Program-made: the position numbers and the translations under genes
Shown: positions 48,701-60,502 of the stretch, one piece after another
How positions within the stretch are numbered: the stretch's first letter is position 1
Layout: each line of letters begins with the position of its first letter
Assembly: GCA_012932295.1 (NCBI GenBank)
Contig: JAAONU010000018.1
Coordinates: 4,644,206 to 4,708,205, forward strand
DNA length: 64,000 bases
Direction of reading: 5' to 3'
DNA from: Cyclina sinensis
Lineage: Eukaryota > Mollusca > Bivalvia > Venerida > Veneridae
Notes under the pieces: model-generated
What the model was told of the DNA's origin: nothing
Seen by the model: only the letters and a program-made list of their open reading frames with translations
The model's database searches: none

Positions 48701-51700
48701 TTAATTTTAGTATTTATCTGAATGTAAGTAAAGACTACTGCTTGAAGTAAGTATTACGTAAAGTTTCGCGAGTGTTGCAGATTAAGTATTACGTAAAGTT
48801 TCACAAGTGTTGCAGATCAAGTATCACGTAAAATTTCACAAGTATTGAAGATCAAGTATTACGTAAAGTTTCACAAGTGCTGCAGATCAAGTATTACGTG
48901 AAGTTTCACAAGTGTTGCAGATTAAGTATTACGTAAAGTTTCACAAGTGTTGCAGATTAAGTATTACGTAAAGTTTAACAAGTGTTGCAGATTAGGTATA
49001 ACGTAAAGTTTCACACGTGTTGCAGATCAAGTATTACGTAAAGTTTAACAAGTGTTGCAGATTAGGTATAACGTAAAGTTTCACAAGTGTTGCAGATCAA
49101 GTATTACGTAAAGTATCACAAGTGTTGCAGAATAAGTATTACGTAAAGTTTCACAAGTGTTGCAGATTAAGTATTACGTAAAGTTTAACAAGTGTTGCAG
49201 ATTAGGTATAACGTAAAGTTTAACAAGTGTTGCAGATTAGGTATAACGTAAAGTTTCACACGTGTTGCAGATCAAGTATAACGTAAAGTTTCACACGTGT
49301 TGCAGATCAAGTATTACGTAAAGTTTCACCAGTGTTGCAGATTAAGTATTACGTAAAGTTTAACAAGTGTTGCAGATTAGGTATAACGTAAAGTTTCACA
49401 CGTGTTGCAGATCAAGTATTACGTAAATTTTCACAAGTGTTGCAGATTAAGTATTACGTAAAGTTTCACATGTGTTGCAGATTAAGTATTACGTAAAGTT
49501 AAACAAGTGTTGCAGATTAGGTATAACGTAAAGTTTCACACGTGTTGCAGATCAAGTATTACGTAAAGTTTCACAAGTGTTGCAGATAAAGTATTACGTA
49601 AAGTTTCACAAGTGTTGCAGATTAAGTATTACGTAAAGTTTCACAAGTGTTGCAGATTAAGTATTACGTAAAGTTTCACAAGTGTTGCAGATTAAGTATT
49701 ACGTAAAGTTTAACAAGTGTTGCAGATTAGGTATAACGTAAAGTTTCACAAGTGTTGCAGATCAAGTATTACGTAAAGTATCACAAGTGTTGCAGAATAA
49801 GTATTACGTAAAGTTTCACAAGTGTTGCAAATCAAGTATTACGTAAAAGTTCACAAGTGTTGCTGATTAAGTATTACGTAAAGTTTCACAAGTGTTGCAG
49901 ATCAAGTATTACGTAAAGTTTCACAAGTGTTGCAGATTAAGTATGACGTAAAGTTTCACAAGTGTTGCAGATTAAGTATTACGTAAAGTTTCACACGTGT
50001 TGCAGATTAGGTATAACGTAAAGTTTCACACGTGTTGCAGATCAAGTATTACGTAAGTTTCCACAAGTGTTGCAGATTAAGTATTACGTAAAGTTTCACA
50101 AGTTTTGCAGATTAAGTATTACGTAAAGTTTAACAAGTGTTGCAGATTAGGTATAACGTAAAGTTTCACACGTGTTGCAGATCAAGTATTACGTAAAGTT
50201 TCACAAGTGTTGCAGATTAAGTATTACGTAAAGTTTCACAAGTGTTGCAGATCAAGTATTACGTAAAGTTTCACAAGTGTTGCAGATTAAGTATTACGTA
50301 AAGTTTTACCAGTGTTGCAGATTAAGTATTACGTAAAGTTTAACAAGTGTTGCAGATTAGGTATAACGTAAAGTTTCACACGTGTTGCAGATCAAGTATA
50401 ACGTAAAGTTTCACACGTGTTGCAGATCAAGTATTACGTAAAGTTTCACCAGTGTTGCAGATTAAGTATTACGTAAAGTTTAACAAGTGTTGCAGATTAG
50501 GTATAACGTAAAGTTTCACACGTGTTGCAGATCAAGTATTACGTAAATTTTCACAAGTGTTGCAGATTAAGTATTACGTAAAGTTTCACATGTGTTGCAG
50601 ATTAAGTATTACGTAAAGTTTAACAAGTGTTGCAGATTAGGTATAACGTAAAGTTTCACACGTGTTGCAGATCAAGTATTACGTAAAGTTTCACAAGTGT
50701 TGCAGATAAAGTATTACGTAAAGTTTCACAAGTGTTTCAGATTAAGTATTACGTAAAGTTTCACAAGTGTTGCAGATTAAGTATTACGTAAAGTTTCACA
50801 AGTGTTGCAGATTAAGTATTACGTAAAGTTTCACAAGTGTTGCAGATCAATCGTTTTTTCAGTCAATTACCATGTGTGGTTTTATTATGTTTTTTGTACT
50901 TGTGATTTATTGATTTTTTTTTAAATCCTGATGCGTTAAATATCGTTTCTAATAGCAAGGTAATTCTACATCACTGCCTCTTGCTTGAGCGATAAATACA
51001 ACCGGAAGTGCGTAAATGACGTCATAGCTTCCGTCTCGCTAGTCTTGCGAGATTAAAAATAGCAATAATGGCTGTGCCCTGTTTCTTTTAGTCGCGCAAT
51101 AAATTCTGATGCATAAACTCCCATTTCTCTCTTTAACGGTTGATGTAAACATTGTCACAATTGCTACTATTTGAGGGATGTTTAATGAACGGAAACTGCT
51201 TATATACTTTCCATTCCTGTCCCTTTAAATGTAGTGCTGCTTCTTAACAACGTTCAGATTATTATATTATTATTTTCATTATTTAAACGAATGGAGACTG
51301 AACTTGAATGTGCATTATGTCACAAGATATTGCGTACACTTTTATATGTATATATTAATGTCCATCATGGCAACGATCGCAACTGATAGGAAGTTTTTTG
51401 GGATGTTTGTATCCACCTTTTGCGGTTGAAGTCTGGTCGATTTTCAAAACTTCTTAAACCAATAAGGATCTTAACCTATCCGTTTATGTACTCAAAATGA
51501 CTGTTTCCAGAACAGTAGGGCAATAAAGTCTGAAAATATAAACTCATTTCTTAGTTTCAAATCTTTAACCTAACCTGTCACTTCAGACAACAAATAAACA
51601 ATGTATGTTCAAATGCATTCCTTCCTTTTGAAAAATTTAACATTCTATTTAATAAAATTCTAGGTCACATTTCTTGATAAAGACCGGGATGGGCAGATGG

Positions 51701-54700
51701 TTGTAACATTAAACACCCAAGATATTCCTGCAAACTGTTGCCGCTTGGGCTACGATGTTGAAGGTAACTAAACGATTTAAAAGTCGTCGAAGATAGAGCT
51801 TCACACATTTACAAAATACGAAAACATTCAAAGACGATTGTCAGTTTAGAAAATATAAAGCATTGGGACATTTCTAGAGATAAACTGAATTATATAATTT
51901 TAGTACGTATCTGTGATGACCTTTTCAAGACAGAAAACAGTGGACAACTTCTAATGAAAATAGATATTGATATAGTGTACAACAACGAAATTTCCGGCTT
52001 GCCTCTAGTACCTAGTTTACCTTTTAAGTTCCTATCAACACCAAGTGCCTTCATATTTCTTTTGAATTTTATATACGAGTTTTTCAACCTGCTACCTGTA
52101 TTAATCAGGATTTCATTAATGTTCGATGTATTCTTCTCTTCTCGTATTGAGCTCTAATTAGAGGTAAGTTTTTTTTTCTGTTGATTATAAATTTTATATT
52201 GATTTTTATAGACTAGTTCCCAAATTTTTGTTCATTCTATAAAAAATACGGTAATATAAATGTCTATCAAATGAACACAGAAATACATTTCTTTCTACTG
52301 AAATTTCTTTTTTGTGTGTGTGACGGGTTAAATATCTACGACAAACTTAAGATTAGGCTAATTCAAAAATCGGCCAAACTCTGATTTTATCACATATATA
52401 GGGACTATTGAATATTTCAGCTGGGATACTTATTATAATAACAGTCAAATCTAACTGTTAAAGATTCATGGACGTATGTCAATGAGACCAGATGATTTGA
52501 TTACACTATGTACCGTACATCAAGCGTTGCTGCTAAACTGTTATAAAATTGTTCTTTTTAATATGAAGAAATCCATCCAAAGACAGCAACACTTCACTTT
52601 TTGCCATTTCACTGTTGACCGTTTGAAATCATTTTACTGTCATTACCAATATACTGGCTAGACTTCCATTGACTAATACTAACCGTTTGTTACACAGATT
52701 TATTCAAGCTGTATTGACTTTCAGCGTTTTCCCACATTTCAGAATACAGCCAGTGTGTTCAAGATCACAGCTTGCAAAATAGTGTTGAAGGCATGGCATT
52801 ATTAACCGTTCTATTGGACGGTCTTGGCTTTTTTACTGGATTGTGTTTGTTACTAGTAAGTTTATTCAATAATGCAAACTGGGCGGCGTTGTGGTATTTA
52901 GATCTGATTGTGTTTTAAATTCATCACTTTAGTAATTGTTACTGACCACTAAGAAGCCGCCTGAAGTTTATTATTTTCTATGAAATATACAATATCAGGA
53001 AATTCAAACAACAAACGAATCAGCATATACGCCATTAGGATATTGCACCATCCATTTCTTTTTGAGAAAAGAAGAAAAAAAGGAAAATGATAGTTCATTT
53101 GCAACATTCACTACTTAACAATGATATGGGTTCAGATGGAAAATCACTTCAGTTATAGGGTTACTGGAAACAACAGTGTTCTATCTAGGACAAAACGGTG
53201 GCTAACAGAATTGTCAGTATTGTTTTGTTACATCTTGACTTGTGGTCGTACTCATTAAGTTTGCTGTTTCAGTGGACGTGGCGTTATCTGGAAGGTAAAA
53301 ACTATCAAGATATTTATAAACCCCTTGAAAACAGCGAGACGAACCTTCCGTGGCAGGAGTATTTTTTGAGTGTTCAGTGGTGGCTCGTGTTTTCGTGCGC
53401 AGCGGATGCATTTACTCTTAAAGGTCTTTGTGGGATTGGCAGAGACGTAGAGAAAAGAGGTGTAAGTAATGAAAAATAAAAATAAAGAGTTTTGTCAACT
53501 CCAACAACTTAATAATAATAATAATAATAATACTGATTTTATAACTAATAATAACAATAACATTTATAACTAAATTGTACTAATCATAAAACAAATGATA
53601 ATGAAAAAAATGGTAGAAGTATTTACCGAGGATTTCGAACAAAATAACAGAAGTTTGACTAAATTCATCGTATTTATAAGGGAGACGAATATGATGCGCA
53701 TCTAGAGAAACTCGACAAATACACTTTATATCTTGGAAGCGGATGTCTTTTGACATGGTTTTCTTTACTTCGTTTTGTCCGTATCAGTCCCAAGTTTTCA
53801 GTAAGTAATTTTGTTAGCTTTGCTATTTTCACCAACTGAAAAAAGTATAAAATACGATTTTAAATGAGGGGTTAATGGTCTATTTTGTTGATGCATTTAT
53901 ATTAATAATATGATGTAGATGATAGGATTTTAAAAAAGCCACATCGAAAAATACGGTATTATTGTAACTATGATGTTGACACTAAAAGAATATACCAGTC
54001 TCCAAAGTCTCTTTGTTAAAGCGTAATTAAGTGCCAAAAAAAGTAATTGCTTTAAACTTCTGAAAAAAGACAAAGTTTTTTCTGCAGATAGAGGATTAAC
54101 AATTCAGAAAATCAGTATCAAAAAAGGTAGAACTTTCTAAGTTGTGTTTCGGAACTGGTAAAAACTAAATAACTTTTTTCATAATATAGTATAAATTGTA
54201 ATATATAATATATATATGTAATATATATATATATATTTCAGGACTCCGTATCAAACTTATTTTATATCTTGGCAGGTTTTGTTTAAGACTGTGCGGAAAT
54301 CAGCACTCGACGTTCTATTTTTCTTAATCTGTGCGACCATTCTGTATATTGGATTTGTATTCAGTGCTTTCATAGTTCTTGGACCATACCATGTTAAGGT
54401 AACCATGAATGATGTTGTTACTTTTTATTTCAGTTAAGAAAAATACCTAATTGTGGAGGATTGTCTCACCTTAGAAAGTTAAACCACTAGGAAGTCAGAA
54501 AACACAAAACGCCTTTATTGCTTATTTATATCAATTTAGATTACAATTTTACATAAATCAGCAAAAGGGAAAGATTGACGCTCGGTTGACCACTGACGCA
54601 AGGCTTAACACTATGCGACATATAACCGTTTGTTACTTCAAAATCATGAGATATAGAGAAAACTAAGACAAACGGGTAGACAGTATTCTGTACTATCTGA

Positions 54701-56354
54701 TTTTACAAACGACAAACAGAAGGATGGACAGTTTGTTACACACTGCCTGATACCGGTGAACATTTTTTCCATGTTTTTTTCTTAAACCTGTTTTTGAGAT
54801 ATAGAGCTGACACAAAACAGTAGTAAAACAGTATTTTATGTTATTAGGATATGTAGATGATGAACAGACAAACTGAAGATTTGGAACATATTGTCTTGAG
54901 TCATAAATACTAACAAATAATTTTAAATTCGTGTAACGTATCAATGAGTTACAGCGCAGAAACAATTGTAAAGGTCGGCGGAATTCATTATTTTCAGCAG
55001 AATCTACTGTGTTTCAAACAGACAGACAGATAAAAAGACAGACGTACGGACGCTTTTTTACCGTATTGCCTCGTATGTGTTGACAATTTGTAATAAATTC
55101 TGTCAGGAACATACTGGTAGGCAAATTTCTGTGTAAAATTGAAAGTTGACCAGGCAGACGGACGGATGACTTTTTCTGGTAAAAATTTATGCCGGGTTTT
55201 TTCAAAATATTTTGATAGATAAATGAATTACAAAATGGACACTAACTTTAAGGTTGTAAGCATACTATATCATTTTGACAATGGTTTAAACACAAATCTA
55301 GGCATTCGGCCCCTGAGCATGTTCAGTTTAATTCTGACAGGGTTACATAGCGAACACCATTGTACAAAGACAGATGGACTGTGCGATTGCCATATAACCA
55401 CTTTCGAGGAGGTAATAACAATGCTACAGGTAGACTTTCTTGGTTCAGAAAAGTATGCTTTAATAAAAAAGTTTGATCTAACATGTCACCCAAAGGTTTT
55501 GTCTTGAAAACTCAAGAGCAGGAAACAAAAGTTATTGTGGGGTATTTTTCTTTGATTCTTGTTTACTTTTGCAGTTTATGACATTTTCGTCTACATCCGA
55601 AACACTTTTCGCAATTATTAATGGTGATGAGATATATGCAACATTTGCGATCCTCCAAGAGAAATACTCCGGAGACAAAGAAGAAATAAAGAAATATTTG
55701 AAAGTGATCGTATATATCTATGTCTCGCTGTTCACTGTGCTGATGTTCAACCTTCTAATCGCTTTATTTAACAGTGCATATGAGACAGTAAAGGTTTGTT
55801 AGATATTTGCAGATTTGTTTCGTAACAAGTAAAATATAAGAGATTAAATATCTTGCACTTTTATTTTAATCGAAAGCAATACGGATTGTACAAATATGTT
55901 TACAAGAATTAAAAATAATATGTTTTCTATTGTTTATTGCCAGGAGTCATATAGTTCTGAAAAGGAAACAAAGCCTCTTGTTACTGCTTTATGCAATTAC
56001 TTGAGCCACACTGATGACGATCTAAGCAGAAATCTTCAAACATTTATAAACTCTAATGATGCTCATACTGAAGACAATGAAGATGAAGCTGAATTAAAGA
56101 GAATTCTAAGGAAGTATGTTTTGGTCCGGGTGTCTACAGATGGTACTGCTTATGCTGAACGCCGGGAACGTTCAATGTTTTACTTCATGAATAGTGGTTT
56201 ACGGGCAGAAATGAACAATGTAACAGAACAGAACTACCCGTCACTTTGTTTATGTATAGTGTTCTGGCTTTTTGGATACTGTTGGTGTAAATGTCCCGGT
56301 AAAGTTAAATGGAAGTGTTTTTGTAAATACGACGCACATCAACTGTGTCCTTAA
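35847..56354 (+). CDS. MCOLN: Mucolipin (TRPML) family cation channel
   Basis: Exons: 35847-35927, 37670-37718, 39666-39814, 40918-41014, 41973-42074, 45951-46123, 46427-46550, (46763-46848, uncertain), 51664-51763, 51904-52014, 52743-52855, 53273-53461, 53681-53800, 54276-54398, 55575-55793, 55944-56354; about 748 residues in frame. TRPMLs are endolysosomal Ca2+/cation channels. Exon 3 has the basic cytosolic segment and TM1. Exons 4-10 form the luminal domain (GYDVEVRICDD matches CYDFTLTITFD of the family). Exons 11-15 give TM2-TM6: FIVLGPYHVK before the pore, INGDEIYATF at the filter, LLIALFNSAYETVK at the end of TM6. The last exon is acidic, then Cys-rich (LFGYCWCKCPG). Human paralogues are about 550-580 residues. 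Exon 5 donor 42074, exon 8 and the 52014 donor are chosen by phase and are the weakest. Confidence 0.85.
36029..36063 (+). repeat. Poly(T) run, 35 bp
   Basis: Uninterrupted T run in mucolipin intron 1. It could be the reverse-strand poly(A) of a retroposed copy, but no element body is recognisable beside it. Confidence 0.8.
36686..36725 (+). repeat. (CA)20 microsatellite
   Basis: Perfect CA dinucleotide array in mucolipin intron 1. The aligned duplicate at about 60957 lacks it, so it arose or expanded after the duplication or was lost there. Confidence 0.9.
37906..39120 (+). mobile_element. Pearl-like element of the GCTCACC/GGTGAGC class
   Basis: Starts ACAAGGGGGCCCTTGGCCCC with GCGCTCACCTAAAG and ends AGCACGTTGTGCTCAGGTGAGCTAAAAG. 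The core holds units of about 120-180 bp with CAAATTTCATAGCTGTACAT and TCATTTCAGAGGAGAAGATT. A GACGACGGACGACGCAAGACGG tract lies about 60 bp from the right end. In mucolipin intron 2. Confidence 0.7.
42884..43890 (+). pseudogene. Dead LINE ORF2 (endonuclease region)
   Basis: Three-frame reading recovers an APE-type endonuclease. WNAEGVFNKRTELQHILHEK then ISVCFIQEIHL appear near 43064-43170; FKVRGYQCFRR and GGIMPFVRNN follow to 43272. Then FIIVGDFTA near 43420-43446 (family GDFNA), NLLNWDDLPTFYSR near 43530-43570 and PDLDFCTDDIHG near 43590-43625. Frameshifts and stops break it repeatedly. It lies in mucolipin intron 5. The following 43891-45950 shows no recognised gene. Confidence 0.7.
47891..48607 (-). 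mobile_element. TIR element of the TTGTGTCGCCCTT family, copy 2
   Basis: Begins CTTGTGTCGCCCTTGG and ends CGTCGAAAGGGCGACACAA. It is in reverse orientation to 30833-32298: the GACGGACGGACGGACCGACGG tract is now near the right end, with a second such tract at 48095. Core units carry GATTTTGGCATCATCACGACC and AACGTTAAGTTTTC. It lacks the C-rich half of copy 1. In a mucolipin intron. Confidence 0.75.
48751..50850 (+). repeat. Satellite array: 60 units of 35 bp
   Basis: The unit is GTATTACGTAAAGTTTCACA followed by AGTGTTGCAGATTAA. Array length is 2100 bp, exactly 60 times 35, so there is no net insertion or deletion across it. Variants recur in order: ATTAGGTATAACG before units with CACACGTGTTG, and units starting GTTTAACAAG. 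Rare variants repeat at fixed spacing of 1120 bp (32 units), for example ACGTAAATTTTC at 49421 and 50541, and of 665 bp (19 units). Every canonical unit contains the palindrome TTACGTAA. Within a mucolipin intron between exons 8 and 9. Confidence 0.95.
53511..53531 (+). repeat. (AAT)n microsatellite
   Basis: Seven AAT units in the intron after mucolipin exon 12. Confidence 0.85.
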
Positions 56355-58600
56355 CCTCTGCATTTAAAATAGATTATAATAATAGTTATAGTTATGATCT
56401 GTAAATAGGACAGTTTGATAGAGTGTCTTAATATTATGTATAAATATATCAGGTGTTTGTTTATTGTTATCAGTATTAAATTTTACGTTTCTGGTTCAAA
56501 GAAATGAGGCGGCACAAAAATATGTGGATCCTGTGATAAAGTGTAGATTTTGTATCACGAATGTTCCATAATGTTAAATGTTCCATAAGTTCTCTTAACG
56601 ATTTTCTCGAAAAATGGCTCTACGTACTGAAAATTAATTTTCCCTGAAAAGGCTTTCTTTTCAATTTTCACCGTCGGTATCTGTTCATTGTGCAAAATAA
56701 TGTCCTGCACGGTCTGTCACACCAAAAACCTATCAATTGTCCACTTTGTCAGGTCTCTCTTTTCTGTTTCTCTATGGATTTTGTTTTTATGCTGATATGC
56801 TGCGTTTATTAGCATGGCTGACTGCCCGAATCTATTCCCTTCTTGGCTAGAAAAAAGAAATTTTGTATAAGTACAGAATGATTATCAAAATAATTTACGT
56901 GTCGGTTACAATGAAATAGCATTTTTAAACATTTATTATGAAATTTGTTGAGTCGTGATCGTATGATGTTTCTTTCTGAGTACAAACGTTGCTCGACAGT
57001 CAAGTTGAAGGACAACAAGAGATCATGTTGTTGCATACAGGTTCACTGGACTCTAGATTTTTCGAAAGTAACCGTTCAGGTTTTGTCCACAAGCAAAGCT
57101 TTTTATCATTTAAAAGTTACAGTGTTATGTTAATTGTACATCTGTTTCCAAGGATTTCTGTAATGAAATGTTTCGGCATATCAGCAACCTGGATTTGAAC
57201 CCACAGCAATTGTGAATAAATACCAATCAAATGCGACCCTTACCACTACCTTACCCTAGAGGGTAATATTAGAATCTGATAAAAATAACGCTAACCTACT
57301 TGTTTTGTTTTAATTCATTGATCTACCGATTAAGTCTTAAATCTGATAACAATTCATTTGCTATTTTCTTGAATACATGCTAGAGAAAAAAAGATTTCCT
57401 TGTTTAAATATCCAGTCTGAAAAGCCAGTTTCTATAAATACCACTTGATATAACTGTTACCAAAACCATATGTTTAAAAAAAGGCAACTGTTGAATTTAT
57501 CTACCCATAAGGTATAGATACTGCCAATTGTAGTGAAAGAAAACGAGCTAAATCTTCTATAGTCGTGGTCTCATAAAATAATGACGATAAACAAACGTTG
57601 TTTTTCGAGCGTTGATTTTTTTTTATTTCCCTCATGCACAGGGGTTGTGGGGGTCCGGAGAACACCCCATCAACTTTACATAGTTTGGAATAGATTCTCC
57701 TCGTCCACTGTACATAGTTTGGATTAGTAGTTATGCATGTGTTACTGCACATATTTATATAGTGTCATACATATATTAAAGTTATATCAAATGATCATAA
57801 AAGAACTTTTTTTCTAAACATTTGTTTTCAACTATAAGTTAATACATGTACCATTTTATTTATTTTCTCTTTTTATCATTGCTTCGTATTTGTATATATT
57901 GCATCTGTCATAATACTTCGTACTACTTAGTACACTCATTTCAAATGACAAAAAGAAAAAGACGTCAAACCTGTATATTTTATCGTTTAATTTAATATTT
58001 TAGCCGTTGTAAAATAAAGAAACTACGTTAGTCATAGTTTATAGAAGTTCTGAAGTTCAGCCTGAGCATGTAGATTTAGAAAAAGCACATGTACAGCTGC
58101 CGAGTTGTCGTACTTCGTTTTAGTATTTTTTTTTACACACTTGCAATATACATAATAAGATACTTTAAATGCCGTTATATATAGATGTTTTTTTAAAAAC
58201 ATTTACATTGATATTTCTTTAAGCTTCCAGAGAAAGTATGTAATTTTGTTTTGATTTTATGCCATTACTTCCAATATGAAAGTATTTGCATGTCAACTGT
58301 ATGCAATAAAACATCTTAAACTTCGTTTTTTAACCCCGTAACAGGTTGAGAAGACGTCGGGGAACCATCCTCTAACAACCTTAAAAATTTTCATAGTATA
58401 TAGTAAAGAGTACATTGAACAATCTATGAATAATATACACACAAAAAGAAAAACTTTCAGTACATCAATACAACATGGGGAGTATCATTAGTTTTTAATA
58501 TAATGTGTCAGGGACCTTTTATATAAAAAAGCTGCTAGTTGATGGCATATACAACAATAATGGTGATAATAAGGCAGCCAAATATTTCTTTTCAGTTTAA
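56355..58600. other. Mucolipin 3' flank
   Basis: Should contain the mucolipin 3' UTR, but no single AATAAA can be preferred (candidates near 57213, 58012 and 58307). On the minus strand at 56809-57036, HNKCLKMLFHCNRH after LNKF recalls the C-terminal segment of LINE RTs (LDAFHRRCLRRIL), a weak sign of another remnant. Nothing else is recognised. Confidence 0.4.
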
Positions 58601-58609
58601 GGCTGAAAC

Positions 58610-59150
58610 AATCATATACATTTGATAAGATTATGTTCCATCAATAACAGTAGTTTTACAATATACCAATAAGATTTGTATTTTTGAATCTTAGAAGACT
58701 TACTTATAATTGACAAGGCTAGCTTCAAACTCTTTTTAAACCTATAAAGGAAGGAAGTATACATTTTCGTTACATAAGAATAGGTATCTTTTGATTTCTA
58801 AGCGTAACATATTATAACATTCAAAACCTTTATTAGTGAATCCTAGTATAAAAGACTTACAATCTACAGTAAAAGTTTTTCTTTATTTTTACAACTGTAC
58901 ATTTATCAAAGACTGAGTTACCGTGCATTCCCAAAATAAGTGTATTAACGTTTCATCATGGATTTTACAAAAATTGCATAACTGTGTTGGATTCTTTTTC
59001 ATTTTGTATAATAAAACATTTGTACCTAAAATTATGTGTGTTATCCTGATTTGTAGCCATTGAAGATAGGTATCTTCAGTAATATTAAACACCCAAGTAT
59101 ATATATAATTCCACGATAATTCTTCATTTTAGAAGATGCTACACCATTTT
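58610..59150 (-). pseudogene. LINE RT C-terminal remnant with Cys/His finger
   Basis: Minus-strand frame 59092-58889 reads TYLQWLQIRITHIILGTNVL, then LCNFCKIHDETLIHLFWEC. This is the CxxC...H...C arrangement of the RT-associated zinc finger at the end of L1/Tx1-like ORF2. Below 58889 the next residues (NKGFECYNMLRLEIKRYLF) fit the same region. Stops interrupt it on both sides. Confidence 0.65.
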
Positions 59151-59242
59151 GCCTCACAAGAAGGGGTTTCTGTATAACTAATTAAAACATTATATATATT
59201 TTTGAAAAAAAGTTACTTCACCAAAAGAAATGTTAGATATTT

Positions 59243-59525
59243 TTAGACCACATCCCGGACACTCGAAGCCTTTAAAGAGGGACTGGCCGGCCTGCATCAG
59301 ATAAAACTTTGTGTAGATAAATGACTTTAGCCTGCTTTAAAAAGCACGCCTCGCCATTACTTTGCATCCCATACTTTGTATGTCAACGCACCAGTTTTGG
59401 CTATGTACGATCAACTGTAAGAAAAAGGAGACAAAGTAAAAGAAGACAAGGCCACAATGCCATACTCACGGAGGACTCTTTGTTTAAAAAATAAAACATA
59501 CTTTATGAGCTATATTTAATTAATT
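59243..59525 (+). pseudogene. 3' end of a LINE ORF2, second copy
   Basis: ACATCCCGGACACTCGAAGCCTT is identical to 34097-34119 and gives TSRTLEAFKEGL. The following AAGGAGACAAAG and AATAAAACATACTTTATGAGC match the end of the copy at 34064-34262. It is more rearranged, with a stop after about 30 codons. Confidence 0.55.
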
Positions 59526-59704
59526 GTATCCACCTGTTTCGACAGACTAAATTACACCATTTACCACGTAGTATGGCCACACAGTAATTACAAAATGTGA
59601 TTTCATAAAAACGAAATATTATTTTATTTTCTGTAATTACGAGCTAGTTAATTTAGAGTTTCTTTCAACAAAATATTTATTGTAAAACGTAACAAATAAT
59701 ATTA

Positions 59705-60502
59705 TGGTGTAGTCACACCCTGGCTTATGATCGTATGCACTGCGTGTGAAAATTTTAGAAAAATTACTTATACGCACAGCTTTTGAGCGTTTAACCCCTG
59801 GTTATTGACGACAATCCTTTACAAACGTATGAATAGCGCATGAACAGTGTTTGTATAACGTATAACCGGCGTACAGGTAGCGCATTAGAAACTTTGGCGT
59901 ATGTGTATGTCACCGTCAGTGCAGCGTTTATGGGTAGCGTATGAAAGTGTATGAGTAACGTATGCATAACGTATGTGAGCTTTTGGGTAACGTTTGAGTA
60001 GCGCATGCGCAGCGCCCCCTTTCGACTGTGGACTGTCCCAGTTCCTTCATTTCTAAACTAGACTTCGAGGTGTAAAGATGTCTGCAAAAAGGTCTTCGGC
60101 CCGTGGCAAAGGAAAAGGTAAAAAAGTAAACATGCTGATCCCCCTCTGATGTAGATGTTCCAGCGGGGGAGATTCGTGAGACACCGTCCAATATACCTAC
60201 TGAAGGTAGTGGTCCTCATTTCTGACTTCAGCCATAAGCTAGTCATACAGGCCAAACTGACGTCGTCGTCCAATCCATGGTATCATCCAGATTTGGCGTC
60301 TTATTGTCCTCCTCCTTCTCCCTTGTTTTTTTTCTATTTCGTTGAGCATAATAAACATGTTCAAAAATTTAACCTTTGCGTATAAGAACGTACACTGACG
60401 TATGTCAGCGTGCTTGGAACGTAAATGACTTATGCCTAACATATCCCTAACGTATATCGGTGTATGCGAGCGCTGACATACGTTAATGCCAGTGTGACTG
60501 CA
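59705..60502. mobile_element. TIR element rich in GCGTATG repeats
   Basis: Ends are inverted: GTGTAGTCACACCCTGGC on the left, and GCCAGTGTGACTGCAC on the right. About 200 bp at the left and 130 bp at the right carry many copies of AACGTATG/GCGTATG. In the middle, an ATG at 60078 opens a 23-codon basic peptide (MSAKRSSARGKGKGKK) that may be the start of a lost transposon protein. The target duplication is not clear. Confidence 0.6.

Noticed and set aside
48751..50850. CRISPR-like regular repeat array
   Set aside because: Units are contiguous with no unique spacers, and the genome is eukaryotic. It is a satellite.
55223..55507. Possible extra mucolipin exon (RPLSMFSLILTG)
   Set aside because: Exon 54276-54398 joined directly to 55575 gives a gapless match to the family (PYHVKF then SETLF), so this frame is intronic.
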